A DNA stretch of 64,000 nucleotides. It comes from Pseudoflavitalea rhizosphaerae (GTDB taxonomy: Bacteria; Bacteroidota; Bacteroidia; Chitinophagales; Chitinophagaceae). Numbering within the stretch: the stretch's first letter is position 1; every line of letters begins with the position of its first letter. The stretch lies in assembly GCF_003991355.1 (NCBI RefSeq), contig NZ_RCSU01000008.1, forward strand, positions 124,001 through 188,000. The letters run 5' to 3'. A program made the translations under genes and the position numbers. The notes under the pieces were generated by a model that was not told the origin of the DNA, did no database searches, and was given only the letters and a program-made list of their open reading frames with translations. Of the stretch, positions 54,335 to 61,705 are shown piece by piece.

Positions 54335-54592
54335 ATGGATTTGAAATCCCGCTTCGAGCAAGCAGTTGCAGACAGCAAAAACCTTACTGATCGTCCCAGC
54401 AATGACACGCTTTTGCAATTGTACTCTTATTACAAGCAGGCCACCGAAGGGGACATCAACGTGGACCCGCCTTCCAATCCATTCGATTTTGTATCGAAAG
54501 CCAAATTTGAAGCCTGGGCTGCCCTGAAAGGAAAGTCCAAAGACAATGCCATGGAAGATTACGTTGAACTGATTGAAAAGCTGAAAGCATAA
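54335..54592 (+). CDS. Acyl-CoA-binding protein
   Basis: An 85-residue four-helix ACBP, the length of the eukaryotic domain. Diagnostic residues: FEQAVADSKNL at helix 1, LLQLYSYYKQATEGDIN (Tyr and Lys of the CoA-binding helix 2), then FDFVSKAKFEAWAALKGKSKDNAMEDYVELI. It binds long-chain acyl-CoA in the cytoplasm. Free-standing ACBPs are common in eukaryotes but patchy in bacteria. It has its own hairpin terminator and no lipid-metabolism gene nearby. Confidence 0.93.
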   Translation: MDLKSRFEQAVADSKNLTDRPSNDTLLQLYSYYKQATEGDINVDPPSNPFDFVSKAKFEAWAALKGKSKDNAMEDYVELIEKLKA

Positions 54593-54615
54593 TTTCAGTT
54601 ACACATTACTGTGAG

Positions 54616-54639
54616 AGCGACCAGATTGGTCGCTTTTTC
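54616..54639 (+). terminator. Terminator of the acyl-CoA-binding protein gene
   Basis: A perfect 8-bp stem AGCGACCA / TGGTCGCT with loop GAT, followed by TTTTTC. Confidence 0.85.
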
Positions 54640-54670
54640 ATTTTGGAGAGGTAAGGTGAATGCGGGCAGT

Positions 54671-54704
54671 GGGCAGTCACTCGCCGGGAGGCGAGCGACT
54701 GCCC
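54671..54704. repeat. Solo REP-like hairpin overlapping the flippase 3' end
   Basis: A 15-bp perfect-to-near-perfect stem GGGCAGTCACTCGCC / GGCGAGCGACTGCCC with a GGGA loop. It is one half of the REPIN-like elements at 7317, 11358, 14620 and 37478. The flippase stop codon (54677-54679) and its last residues lie inside it. Confidence 0.85.
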
Positions 54705-56140
54705 ACACCTTGAATAACTATATCAAGGATGGCGCGGGCAAATTCATTCCGCAGCACAAACAGCTGCATGATGAAATAGAAAATGATACAAACCGGAATG
54801 CCGGTGAAAATAACTACCAGGTCAGGCAGCTGAAGCTCATACAAAAAATAGAAAACGGGAATAAAGATCGATGCAGAGAGGACCGGGTGGAAGAAAGATT
54901 TTCTGTCAAACAACTGAAGTGACGGAAAACTGCGGGAAGATAAACTGTAAGCGATCAACAACACGAGCGTCTCTGCAATGATCAAAGATACAGCCGCCCC
55001 CCTGTATTGCCACTGCCAGGAAAGCAATAACATTACCGGGATGTACAGGAGATTGCCGATGGCCAGACTGATGAATGCTTTCTTCTCCTGTTGATGCGCA
55101 ATCAGCACCTGGTTGCAGAAGAAGAGACTGAGCCCGCGCAAAAGTGGAAAAAAAGAAAGGATGCGGATAACGGGGATGGCCTCTGTATACTCATCTCCAA
55201 AAAGCAATCGCACCAGCGGACCGGCCAGCAGGCAGATCCCTGCAGACATGGGCACTGCAAAAAACACCAGGAACTGAAGGTTCTTCTGCATTATTTCCTG
55301 TTTTCTATCTTCATTCCCCTCTCCTCTCAGCGCCGCGATCCTTGGGTAGAACACCTGAAGGGAATCTGTGATCAGCAATGTGGCCATCCTGAGGATTTTG
55401 GCGGATAGCGCGTAGATGCCAACCACTGCAGCTGTACTGACCAGCCGGAGCAATACATTGTCCAATAACAGCGTAACCCCCATAGCCAGGTTGATCCCAT
55501 TGGTGATATGTGTATACTTAAGATGTTTTTTCCAATCGATATTCCTGAAAGAGAGCTTTACTTCCCTGAAAAGGTTAAGATTGTTCCAGAGACTATTGAC
55601 GATGGCCGCCACCACCATGATGCCATAATAGATCCAGTAATCCTCCCCTCCTTTCACCAGTATGAAAAGCGAAGCCAGGGCCAGTAACCGCGTAATCAGG
55701 GATCGCAAAGTGATATAACGGAAACGCTCCATCCCCATAAAATACCATTCACAGGCAAAGCTGTTGATCAGCAGGTAGCTCACTGAAAACAACAGGAGTC
55801 TTACATCCCCGATCTTATCCCACAAAACAAACACAGCAATGGAATACAATACCACTGCTATCAGTGAAGTGATCAGGTGCAGGGCCAGCAGTTCAGACAC
55901 CAGCACGTCGCGCGCGGCTTTGTCGTGCTTCTTTTTTGCCACTTCCCTGATGCCGTAAAGTATGATCCCGTACTCTGCAATGAAAAGAAAATAATAAGTG
56001 AAGGAATCGATGAAGCTCACCCTGCCGATGCCTTCCGGCGATAATACCCTGCTCACATATGGGATAGACACCAATGGCAGCAGAACCTGGCTGGCTGACA
56101 GCAGAAAATTATAGGCCAGATTTTTCCGGATACTCAGCAA
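54677..56140 (-). CDS. Flippase of the polysaccharide-exporter (Wzx/MATE-like) family
   Basis: A 487-residue inner-membrane protein with about 12-14 hydrophobic segments, beginning with the typical NFLLSASQVLLPLVSIPYVSRVLSPEGIGRVSF. It contains INLAMGVTLLLDNVLLRLVS and FVFFAVPMSAGICLLAGPLVRLLFGDEY, as in O-antigen/teichuronic-acid flippases. It would move a lipid-linked glycan repeat across the membrane. The C-terminus GVGSRSPPGE is encoded by a REP-like hairpin that also supplies the stop, so the native end has probably been replaced. It is divergent from a glycosyltransferase-like gene. Confidence 0.88.
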   Translation of the reverse strand: MLSIRKNLAYNFLLSASQVLLPLVSIPYVSRVLSPEGIGRVSFIDSFTYYFLFIAEYGIILYGIREVAKKKHDKAARDVLVSELLALHLITSLIAVVLYSIAVFVLWDKIGDVRLLLFSVSYLLINSFACEWYFMGMERFRYITLRSLITRLLALASLFILVKGGEDYWIYYGIMVVAAIVNSLWNNLNLFREVKLSFRNIDWKKHLKYTHITNGINLAMGVTLLLDNVLLRLVSTAAVVGIYALSAKILRMATLLITDSLQVFYPRIAALRGEGNEDRKQEIMQKNLQFLVFFAVPMSAGICLLAGPLVRLLFGDEYTEAIPVIRILSFFPLLRGLSLFFCNQVLIAHQQEKKAFISLAIGNLLYIPVMLLLSWQWQYRGAAVSLIIAETLVLLIAYSLSSRSFPSLQLFDRKSFFHPVLSASIFIPVFYFLYELQLPDLVVIFTGIPVCIIFYFIMQLFVLRNEFARAILDIVIQGVGSRSPPGE

Positions 56141-56178
56141 TGGAATTCAGTTTGGTTGTTGGCAAGGGACCAATGGTA

Positions 56179-56186
56179 CAAACATA
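56179..56186 (-). promoter_or_regulatory. -7 element of the flippase gene
   Basis: On the minus strand TATGTTTG matches TAnnTTTG, 38 bases upstream of the flippase start. No clear -33 element. Confidence 0.5.
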
Positions 56187-56236
56187 CGCGATTCCCGTCA
56201 ATGGCAGCCCGGCATTCTTTTACTGGCAGGATTGAT

Positions 56237-56244
56237 TACATTTG
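56237..56244 (+). promoter_or_regulatory. -7 element of the glycosyltransferase gene
   Basis: TACATTTG matches TAnnTTTG and lies 39 bases before the ATG at 56284. It overlaps the earliest possible ATG (56242), which argues for the later start. Confidence 0.55.
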
Positions 56245-56283
56245 TTTACCCTGAAGGGGATTTATTATTCATCACTAACGCTC

Positions 56284-57423
56284 ATGCGCATAGGCATATT
56301 TGAAACTACTCATTTTGAAGTGGCGTACACGCTGATCAGGTTGTTCAACCTTCCGGGCAACCAGCTCACAGTTTTTTGCTATGCCCCCGCTGCAGAACAA
56401 TTGAAATACCTTTTGAAAAATGAACAGCAGCATTTCGATTGGGTGATCAGGCCGGAAACCATGTCGAGAGCGCGCTTTGTAAGCATTATCAAAGAGGAGG
56501 TAAATAAGGCCGGTATTGAATTACTGTTGCTGGATTCGGTGGAAGACAATTTCGTCTACTATGCCCGGATGGTGCGTATGCTCCCGGGAGTAAGGACCAT
56601 CCTCACGCTTCACGATGTCAACAATTATTTCGAATATCATCACAATGGTTCCCTGCGTCGTTTTGTAAGGAATTTCGGAAAAAAAAGACTGGTCAGGGCT
56701 GTGGATGAATTCACCGTGCTGAGTAGTACCATGGAAGATGCCCTTCGTTCCAAACTCCCTTCAGGAAAAATTGTGCGCAGCATACCGGGCGCCATCTTTG
56801 ATGAATCTCGATACAGGCAACCGGGCAACATCGATGATGCCATACATATCGTGGTGCCGGGAACAGTAGATGAAAAAAGAAGGAATTACGATTCCGTTTT
56901 TGCATTACTGGAATCCTGTTATCAGCAAAATATAAAAGTGAAAATAACGCTGCTGGGCGGCATCTGTAATCCTTATGGTTTGCGGGTGCTGGCTAAGGCC
57001 AAAGCTTATGCGGCTTTACACGATAATCTGATATGGTATGAAACTGAAATAGTGGAACAGCCTGAGTTCGACAGGGTGATGCAGGGATCGCATTTCATCT
57101 TCTCACCCACCGTAATAGATACCGTGATCTTCGACGATGTGCAGGAACAGTATGGACTAACAAAATCATCCGGTAATGTGGGTGATATGATCCGCTTTGC
57201 CAGGCCGGCTATTATTCCGAAACACCTGCGTCTTTCACCTGAATTCTCTGCCTGTGTGATTCGTTATGAGCATATAATGGAAATCCCGGACCAGCTTTCA
57301 CAGATCCGGGATAATCCTTCAAAATATATCATGTTCAGAGAGGCGGCGCATGTTTGTTCCCTGCAATTCAGGGCTGAGGTTTTATATACGCGCTATCCTG
57401 ATCTGTTTATGGTAAACTCCTGA
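56284..57423 (+). CDS. Glycosyltransferase-like protein (GT-B fold)
   Basis: A 379-residue protein from the ATG at 56284; an ATG 14 codons upstream lies inside the -7 box, so it is unlikely. The layout fits a GT-B glycosyltransferase: N-terminal MRIGIFETTHFEVAYTLIRLF, the mid-segment TILTLHDVNNYFEYH, then the second domain starting IHIVVPGTVDEKRRNYDSVF and IKVKITLLGG, with SPTVIDTVIFDDVQEQYGLTKSSG near the nucleotide site. The usual ExxxxxxxE of GT4 is not evident, so the family is uncertain. It is divergent from the flippase, suggesting a shared glycan role. It overlaps tpiA tail to tail by 17 bases. Confidence 0.7.
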   Translation: MRIGIFETTHFEVAYTLIRLFNLPGNQLTVFCYAPAAEQLKYLLKNEQQHFDWVIRPETMSRARFVSIIKEEVNKAGIELLLLDSVEDNFVYYARMVRMLPGVRTILTLHDVNNYFEYHHNGSLRRFVRNFGKKRLVRAVDEFTVLSSTMEDALRSKLPSGKIVRSIPGAIFDESRYRQPGNIDDAIHIVVPGTVDEKRRNYDSVFALLESCYQQNIKVKITLLGGICNPYGLRVLAKAKAYAALHDNLIWYETEIVEQPEFDRVMQGSHFIFSPTVIDTVIFDDVQEQYGLTKSSGNVGDMIRFARPAIIPKHLRLSPEFSACVIRYEHIMEIPDQLSQIRDNPSKYIMFREAAHVCSLQFRAEVLYTRYPDLFMVNS

Positions 57424-58168
57424 TGATCGTTGCAAACTCTTCCGCATTGAGGGAAGCGCCGCCAACCAGTCCACCATCAACATCCGGACAGGCAAACAGT
57501 TCCTGCGCATTGCTGCCTTTTACGCTTCCGCCGTACAGAACGGGGATAACGTCAGCAACTGCTGCTCCATATTTACCTGCCAGCACACTTCGCAGGTAAG
57601 CATGGATCTCCTGCGCCTGTGCCGCTGTGGCTGTTTTGCCGGTACCGATGGCCCAGATGGGTTCATATGCGATCACGATAGTGGAGATCACTTCTGCGCT
57701 CAGGTGGAACAGTGATTCTTCCAGTTGTTTGGCAACATAACTGTTCTGTGTACCCGCTTCCCTGATCTCGAGTGGTTCGCCGCAGCAGAAGATGGGCGTG
57801 ATGCCATTGGCCAGCAGAAGATCGAGCTTCTCTGCCAGCATCTGGTTGCTCTCCCGGAAATATTCGCGGCGTTCGCTATGGCCGATCAGGCTGTATTTGA
57901 TATCGATGGATCTCAACATCTCCGCAGAAACCTCACCGGTATACGCACCTGATTTTTTGTTGTACACGTTTTGAGCAGATATGCTGTATCCTTTTTTCCC
58001 TTCCACTTTGGCATTGGCCATGATCAGGTAAGGAAATGGAACGGCAAAGATGGCCTGTTGATGATCTTTCAGCGCGATATTGGCGCCGAGAATATCCTGC
58101 AGCAGTTGTTCTCCCTGCTGATAGGTACAGTTCATTTTCCAGTTAGCTGCAGCTATTTTTTTCCGCAT
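57407..58168 (-). CDS. tpiA: Triosephosphate isomerase
   Basis: A 253-residue TIM barrel of normal length. AANWKMN supplies the Asn and Lys of the active site, YSLIGHSERREYF the catalytic His, and IAYEPIWAIGTGKTA the catalytic Glu and the flexible loop 6. VLYGGSVKGSNA and GGLVGGASL bind phosphate. It interconverts dihydroxyacetone phosphate and glyceraldehyde-3-phosphate. It starts 29 bases after the GlmU-like gene, probably cotranscribed. Confidence 0.98.
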   Translation of the reverse strand: MRKKIAAANWKMNCTYQQGEQLLQDILGANIALKDHQQAIFAVPFPYLIMANAKVEGKKGYSISAQNVYNKKSGAYTGEVSAEMLRSIDIKYSLIGHSERREYFRESNQMLAEKLDLLLANGITPIFCCGEPLEIREAGTQNSYVAKQLEESLFHLSAEVISTIVIAYEPIWAIGTGKTATAAQAQEIHAYLRSVLAGKYGAAVADVIPVLYGGSVKGSNAQELFACPDVDGGLVGGASLNAEEFATIIRSLP

Positions 58169-58197
58169 GTTCTTATGATATTTAATTGAGTTCGCTG

Positions 58198-59241
58198 TTA
58201 TGATCCTTCAAAAATAGTCCGCAATCGTTTTATTTCCTCTTCTGTGAGTTGTTGATGTTTGAATTTTTTCCAGACTTCAATATCGGTGAGTGCTTTTTCG
58301 AATTCATATTTGCTCAGTCCCTTGTTGCCCCAGGTGAAGCTGGGTACAAATTTGGGAGGTATGCCTTCACCGAACACATTGGCGCAGATGCCCACTACAG
58401 TGCCGGTATAGAAAGATGTGTTGATGGCGGCGCGGGAATAATCGCCCATCAGCAGTCCGCATTTGATACCTGCGGCAAGGTATTGATTCGATGGCTGATG
58501 CCATACCTTCACATCAGAGGCATTGTTCTTCAGGTTTGAATTGGAAGTACCAGCGCCAAGATTGCACCATTCCCCCAGTACAGCATCACCCAGGTAACCA
58601 TCATGCGCCTTGTTGGAATAGCCCATCATCACACTGTTCTTGATCTCTCCTCCTGCCACGCAGCCGGGACCGATAGTGGTGGCGCCGTATATCTTCGCTC
58701 CCATCTTAACTACCCCTTCTTCTCCCAATGCAAATGGACCGCGGACCAGGGAGCCTTCCATGATCTCTGCATTACTGCCGATATAAACCGGACCGGTAGA
58801 CGCATTGAGAACACAATACTGGAGTTTGGCGCCGGGCTCGATGAAGATCTGTGAAGGATTGATGGTTTGAACAGTTTCCGGAACAAGATCTGAACTTCTG
58901 TCTGCTGTTATCAATTCAAAATCCTCCCTGATAGCCCAGTCATTGAATTGAAAGATATGCCAGGGATATTGTAAAATCCTTACAGATTCCCAGTCGGGCT
59001 GCCTGGGATTCGCTTTGAGCGATGCCACAAAAGCCCTTGTAGGAATCACATTGGCGGCAATGAGCTGTGATCCTTCAGGAAGTTCATTTGCCGAATCCGC
59101 CAGTTGCACCGGATACCCAAGCATTTTTTCCCATTTCTCGCGAATAGTAAGGATGCCAACCCGGATATCCGCCACAGAGCGGACCTGTGAAAAAGGAAAC
59201 AATTGCTCCCGGACTTCCGATTCATTCAGATAAACCTGCAT
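58198..59241 (-). CDS. GlmU-like sugar-1-phosphate nucleotidyltransferase
   Basis: A 347-residue protein from the ATG at 59241 (the open frame extends to 59310 but that start lies in promoter sequence). The N-terminal part is a shortened nucleotidyltransferase-like domain (VRSVADIRVGILTIREKWEKMLG); the C-terminal half is a left-handed beta-helix of hexapeptide repeats (KLQYCVLNASTGPVYIGSNAEIMEGSLVRGPFALGEEGVVKMGAKIYGATTIGPG..., shown by its I/V-G periodicity). This is the GlmU_N_2 family common in Bacteroidota. Substrate is not established. Its promoter overlaps the L31 terminator. Confidence 0.85.
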   Translation of the reverse strand: MQVYLNESEVREQLFPFSQVRSVADIRVGILTIREKWEKMLGYPVQLADSANELPEGSQLIAANVIPTRAFVASLKANPRQPDWESVRILQYPWHIFQFNDWAIREDFELITADRSSDLVPETVQTINPSQIFIEPGAKLQYCVLNASTGPVYIGSNAEIMEGSLVRGPFALGEEGVVKMGAKIYGATTIGPGCVAGGEIKNSVMMGYSNKAHDGYLGDAVLGEWCNLGAGTSNSNLKNNASDVKVWHQPSNQYLAAGIKCGLLMGDYSRAAINTSFYTGTVVGICANVFGEGIPPKFVPSFTWGNKGLSKYEFEKALTDIEVWKKFKHQQLTEEEIKRLRTIFEGS

Positions 59242-59265
59242 ACGGGAAATGGAATGATTTGTTCG

Positions 59266-59311
59266 CCAATATTGGGCGCCCAAATGTAACGAGCAAAAGA
59301 GACGGGGCAAA
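59266..59311 (-). promoter_or_regulatory. Promoter of the GlmU-like gene with overlapping palindromes
   Basis: On the minus strand TTTG (59308-59311), 19 bases, then TACATTTG (59281-59288). Downstream and overlapping the -7 box lie two palindromes, TTGGGCGCCCAA (59272-59283) and CCAATATTGG (59266-59275), at the expected transcription start, suggesting repressor binding. Confidence 0.65.
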
Positions 59312-59345
59312 AAAAATCCCCTTCCTGAGAACAGGAAAGGGAAAG
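59312..59345 (-). terminator. Terminator of the L31 gene
   Basis: On the minus strand a 10-bp stem with one mismatch, CCCTTTCCTG / CAGGAAGGGG (59318-59341), loop TTCT, is followed by ATTTTTTTT. It lies 45 bases past the L31 stop; the T-run also contains the -33 of the next gene. Confidence 0.85.
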
Positions 59346-59385
59346 TATAGCCATGAAAAACAAAAATGTTATCTTGAAATTAAGA

Positions 59386-59637
59386 TTATTTTTTCTTTTC
59401 GTAACGCTTCTTGAACTTGTCAATTCTACCTGCTGTATCAACCAGTACATTCTGTCCGGTGAAGAAAGGGTGAGATGTAGAAGAAATCTCAAGCTTGATC
59501 AGCGGATACTCATTGCCATCTTCCCATTTCAGGGTCTCCTTACTGGGAGCGGTAGAGCGGCTGAGAAATGTTACGCCATTTGACATGTCCTTGAAAATAA
59601 CAAACCGGTAATTGCCGGGGTGGAGTTCCTTTTTCAT
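59386..59637 (-). CDS. rpmE2: 50S ribosomal protein L31 type B
   Basis: An 83-residue ribosomal protein from the ATG at 59637; the longer frame to 59754 covers the mapped promoter. [28 protein letters not shown], and [30 protein letters not shown] are typical of L31 type B. The Cys residues of zinc-binding L31 are absent (C-minus paralogue, independent of zinc). The leader contains a strong hairpin, and the gene is monocistronic with its own promoter and terminator. Confidence 0.96.
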   Translation of the reverse strand: MKKELHPGNYRFVIFKDMSNGVTFLSRSTAPSKETLKWEDGNEYPLIKLEISSTSHPFFTGQNVLVDTAGRIDKFKKRYEKKK

Positions 59638-59656
59638 AAACTTTTGATTTAAAAGG

Positions 59657-59678
59657 TTGTACGGATTTTGCCGTACAA
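59657..59678 (-). ncRNA. Hairpin in the L31 mRNA leader, candidate autoregulatory element
   Basis: The transcript leader (about 50 bases) forms a perfect 8-bp stem TTGTACGG / CCGTACAA with loop CAAAAT, ending 20 bases before the start codon. It lacks a T-run, so it is not a simple terminator. Placement fits translational feedback by L31, but this is inference. Confidence 0.5.
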
Positions 59679-59696
59679 ATAGAATTTGCAAAGCCG

Positions 59697-59728
59697 CAAA
59701 ATTAATTCTATGCAGGCGCTCTGCCAAA
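59697..59728 (-). promoter_or_regulatory. Promoter of the L31 gene
   Basis: On the minus strand TTTG (59725-59728), exactly 20 bases, then TAATTTTG (59697-59704), a full consensus match. Confidence 0.78.
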
Positions 59729-60056
59729 TTAAATTTATTCCCTGGTCTTTCCAATTTCCGGATGCAAATTCTGCAAATATTGATTTAGATCAAGATAGTG
59801 ATTATCAGGTATAAAACTAATAAAAGACGGGAGAAAATGAGGGATTTGTAAATTAGAAAAGCATCGGATCTGATATATACTTGCTTTCGCTTATATACTT
59901 TTGAACCAATGCTTTTCGTAAACCGCCTTCTTTTTTCATTTTACTGAATTTTCCAGCGATTTTGTATACTAAAGATACGTTTCAGAGATTACGCATTCCA
60001 AATTTCAGGACCATCCGGTATGCACCAGTTCTGCACCTGGTTATGCACAAAGCGTA
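59729..60056. other. Gene-free region between L31 and YajQ
   Basis: About 330 AT-rich bases. The only structure noticed is a spaced inverted repeat GAAAAGCAT (59856-59864) / ATGCTTTTC (59909-59917). I cannot assign a gene, promoter or RNA. Confidence 0.35.
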
Positions 60057-60548
60057 TTAGCTACGCATATTCTCGTACTGGAGCGCCAGGCCCAGATCAG
60101 CCTCGCGGCAAAGCTTAATCACTTCCTGCAGGTCATCGATCTTTTTACCAGTCACCCTTACCATATCATCATTGATGCTCGCCTGCACCTTCAGTCCTGA
60201 ATCCTTGATCAGCTTCACGATCTTTTTGGCATCTTCCTGCTTCAGTCCATTCCTGACACTCACTTCCTGTTTCTGGTATTTGCCGCTGTGGTAAGAATCC
60301 TTGCTGAGGTCGAACGCCTGCGGCGCAATGCCCTGCTTGTGCGCCCTGCTGATGAGCACATCTACGATCTGGCGTAGCTTCATATCATCATCGGCTTCCA
60401 GTTTGATCTTGTACTCTTTTTTATCGAGGTCGATCACAACATGGGAGTTTTTGAAATCGAAACGGTTGGTGATCTCTTTGGTGACCACATTAACTGCATT
60501 GTCCAGCATCTGGGCGTCTACTTTGCTGACGATATCGAATGAAGGCAT
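60057..60548 (-). CDS. yajQ: YajQ family nucleotide-binding protein
   Basis: A 163-residue protein from the ATG at 60548 giving the family start MPSFDIVSKVDAQMLDNAVN; the frame extends 10 codons further upstream. Typical blocks are TNRFDFKNSHVVIDLD, DDMKLRQIVDVLISRAHKQGI and KIVKLIKDSGLKVQASINDDMVRVTGKKIDDLQEVI. The fold is two ferredoxin-like domains. Members bind nucleic acid or cyclic di-GMP and influence transcription in some bacteria; here the ligand is unknown. It follows the TlpA-like gene after 31 bases and may be last in the SusC-SusD-TlpA operon. Confidence 0.93.
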   Translation of the reverse strand: MPSFDIVSKVDAQMLDNAVNVVTKEITNRFDFKNSHVVIDLDKKEYKIKLEADDDMKLRQIVDVLISRAHKQGIAPQAFDLSKDSYHSGKYQKQEVSVRNGLKQEDAKKIVKLIKDSGLKVQASINDDMVRVTGKKIDDLQEVIKLCREADLGLALQYENMRS

Positions 60549-60579
60549 AAGAACAAATTTGTGCAAATCTAAGATCAAA

Positions 60580-61695
60580 TCATTTCAATATGTCATTCAA
60601 TTTTTCTTCCAGTTGTTGAGATCGCAGGTTCTTTGCGATGATCACACCATTGGGATCTACCAGGAAATTCTGGGGCACTGCCCTGATATCATACATCCTG
60701 GCAACTTCACCCTTCCCTCCTTTCAGATCGCTTGCATGCAGCCATTTCAGGCCATCTTCCCTGATAGCTTTCAGCCAGGGGGCTTTCTGCGAGTCTATCG
60801 ATACTCCCATGATCTGGAATCCCCTGTTGCCGAATTTTTCATAAGCCTTCACCAGGTAAGGATTTTCCTGCCGGCAAGGCCCGCACCAGCTGGCCCAGAA
60901 ATCAACCAGTACATATTTCCCTTTTAGTGAAGAAAGAGAAATGGGAATACCTGAAGTATCGTTCAACACAAAGTCCATGGCCGGCTGACCGATGGCGGTC
61001 TTTTTTGCGATCTCCAGTCTTGCTTCCATTGCCTTTGCTGAAGCCGTTTTCCTGAGACGCTCACTGAGGGTGTAGAAAAGTGGACCGAATTTCTCATAGT
61101 CGATAATGGCGCTCTGTTCTTTTACAAGATCAAGGCTCAGGTAAGAATCAGGATAGTCGGCCACAAATGCAGCTTTCTTTACACGCATATCTGCATATAT
61201 ATCGTGATAGGCTTTCTGGAATCTCCGAACAATTTCATCAGTTCTTCCGAAACCTTTCGCCATGCTATCCATGATCAGCGCCACCTTATCATTGTCTTCT
61301 TTCAGACGCTTCTGCAAGGCTATGAAGTCTGTTTGACCGGGACCTCCTTTGATGACTGCATCTTCCAGCTTTCCGCTGGTGCTGATGGTGATCTTACCGG
61401 GCTCCAGGAACAGTTCTGTATAATCGGAATCCTGATGTTCGTCTGCGTTCGTATTGACCACTTTCAGAAATCCTTTTACCGGCTCAGCCAGCTCACCTGT
61501 GATGGTGAACTTTCCTTTCTTAACAATGGCTGAGTCTGCGTGATAACCGCTTCCTTTCTGATAAGTAAGCATCAGCTTTGCACCTTCTGCCTTCTTTCCT
61601 AATTTTCCTTTAAGTGAGAACTTTTGTGCCGTTGCATTGCAAACAATCAACAGAACCAACAATTGTATTATCCAGATCCTTTTCATCATTTCCAT
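60580..61695 (-). CDS. Exported TlpA/thioredoxin-like protein with DUF4369 domain
   Basis: A 371-residue periplasmic protein: signal peptide (MKRIWIIQLLVLLIVCNATAQ), a DUF4369 beta domain (FSLKGKLGKKAEGAKLMLTYQ ... ITGELAEPVKGFL), a helical linker, then a TlpA/ResA thioredoxin domain with the redox motif WASWCGPCRQENPYL and the cis-Pro in AVPQNFLVD. It probably reduces or oxidises periplasmic disulfides. It starts 10 bases after the SusD gene, a common arrangement where the Sus locus handles a disulfide-containing or peptide substrate. ATGs at 61695, 61689 and 61686 are all possible starts. Confidence 0.9.
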   Translation of the reverse strand: MEMMKRIWIIQLLVLLIVCNATAQKFSLKGKLGKKAEGAKLMLTYQKGSGYHADSAIVKKGKFTITGELAEPVKGFLKVVNTNADEHQDSDYTELFLEPGKITISTSGKLEDAVIKGGPGQTDFIALQKRLKEDNDKVALIMDSMAKGFGRTDEIVRRFQKAYHDIYADMRVKKAAFVADYPDSYLSLDLVKEQSAIIDYEKFGPLFYTLSERLRKTASAKAMEARLEIAKKTAIGQPAMDFVLNDTSGIPISLSSLKGKYVLVDFWASWCGPCRQENPYLVKAYEKFGNRGFQIMGVSIDSQKAPWLKAIREDGLKWLHASDLKGGKGEVARMYDIRAVPQNFLVDPNGVIIAKNLRSQQLEEKLNDILK

Positions 61696-61705
61696 TTTTC
61701 TTCTT

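Noticed and set aside
59856-59917. Spaced inverted repeat GAAAAGCAT / ATGCTTTTC as a small RNA
   Set aside because: Short arms 44 bases apart in AT-rich sequence; no promoter or terminator pair supports it.
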